Shown piece by piece: positions 40,028-40,335 of a stretch of 40,335 nt of DNA (its first letter is position 1; each line of letters opens with the position of its first letter). Both the position numbers and the translations under genes were made by a program. The notes under the pieces are model-generated. The model was not told the origin of the DNA. It searched no databases and saw nothing but the letters and a program-made list of their open reading frames with translations. The stretch is from Polychytrium aggregatum. Taxonomy: Eukaryota > Chytridiomycota > Chytridiomycetes > Polychytriales. Location: contig NW_026516446.1 in NCBI RefSeq assembly GCF_025602895.1, positions 1 through 40,335 of the forward strand. The letters are read 5' to 3'.

Positions 40028-40335
40028 TCCCGCTACCGGCGAGCGATCCAGGCTGAGAGCTGAGAGAATGTGAGAGTGCGTGACGGAGTATGCGAGCGAT
40101 GCAGCGGTCGATCGAGCGTGCTGCTTTGGCGATGGTTGGCGACTCTGGTGGGTATCGGCAAGCGCATCAGACATGCAAACCATCATCTCCCCCCCTTCAA
40201 TCCACCCCAATACACATGCATGCAATCCAAGCTCGTCTCAGTCCATTGCGCTCGCTTGGACCTGGCTTGGACATGGCCAAGTGTCGCAGCAAACCAACGG
40301 GCCGTGCGCAGCAGGCGAAAATAGGTCTGTACCAC
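40028..40335. other. 3' flank of HDAC3
   Basis: About 300 bp with no recognisable gene or repeat; presumably the HDAC3 3' UTR and beyond. Confidence 0.45.

Overview
The window looks like nuclear DNA from an early-diverging, chytrid-like fungus. The host genes are cut by many short GT-AG introns, the protein set is fungal/opisthokont (kinesin-8, INSIG, DNA ligase IV, HDAC3/Hos2, SmB), a Sel1-repeat protein is present, and there is a Tc1/mariner transposon carrying a Fanzor nuclease. The assignment to chytrids is an inference from gene content; no species marker was seen. Exon coordinates were derived by hand from splice-site phase and family conservation and have not been checked against transcripts.

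Layout. 1-8910 is repeat-rich: a non-LTR retrotransposon on the minus strand (two ORFs, 444 to about 5290), a head-to-head fragment of a second copy, a Sel1-repeat gene (5619-7175), and degenerate DNA. This is bounded by a 223-bp inverted repeat (1-223 and 8688-8910) whose right copy runs into a tRNA-Val gene. 8899-9067 is a tight tRNA-Val/tRNA-Ser pair. 9866-14281 holds mitochondrial ribosomal protein S8 (minus), SmB (plus, five exons) and a TRIR-like small protein (plus, three exons).

14445-18765 is the most unusual part. A degraded 3' end of a Fanzor gene is followed by a complete Tc1/mariner-type element (15028-18765). The element has TA-flanked terminal inverted repeats, a DD34E transposase with two frameshifts, and an intact, intronless 790-residue Fanzor, a eukaryotic relative of TnpB and Cas12. 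Fanzor has its own TATA box, the alternative RuvC glutamate typical of eukaryotic Fanzors, and a C-terminal zinc finger. Its 3' end runs into the right terminal repeat, where an omega RNA would be expected, and the flank that would supply the guide is the 3' UTR of the neighbouring kinesin-8 gene.

18811-40027 is a dense housekeeping block: kinesin-8 (minus, 7 exons), D-aminoacyl-tRNA deacylase (minus, 8 exons with 20- and 24-nt microexons and a long CAGGAT repeat in its last intron), INSIG (minus, 4 exons), DNA ligase IV (plus, 14 exons), a tryptophan-rich four-RRM protein (plus, 5 exons) and HDAC3/Hos2 (plus, 4 exons with one apparent 1-bp deletion). Short tandem repeats, often hexamers, recur in introns and intergenic spaces. 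INSIG and LIG4 are divergently transcribed, as are MRPS8 and SmB, so each pair could share a promoter region.
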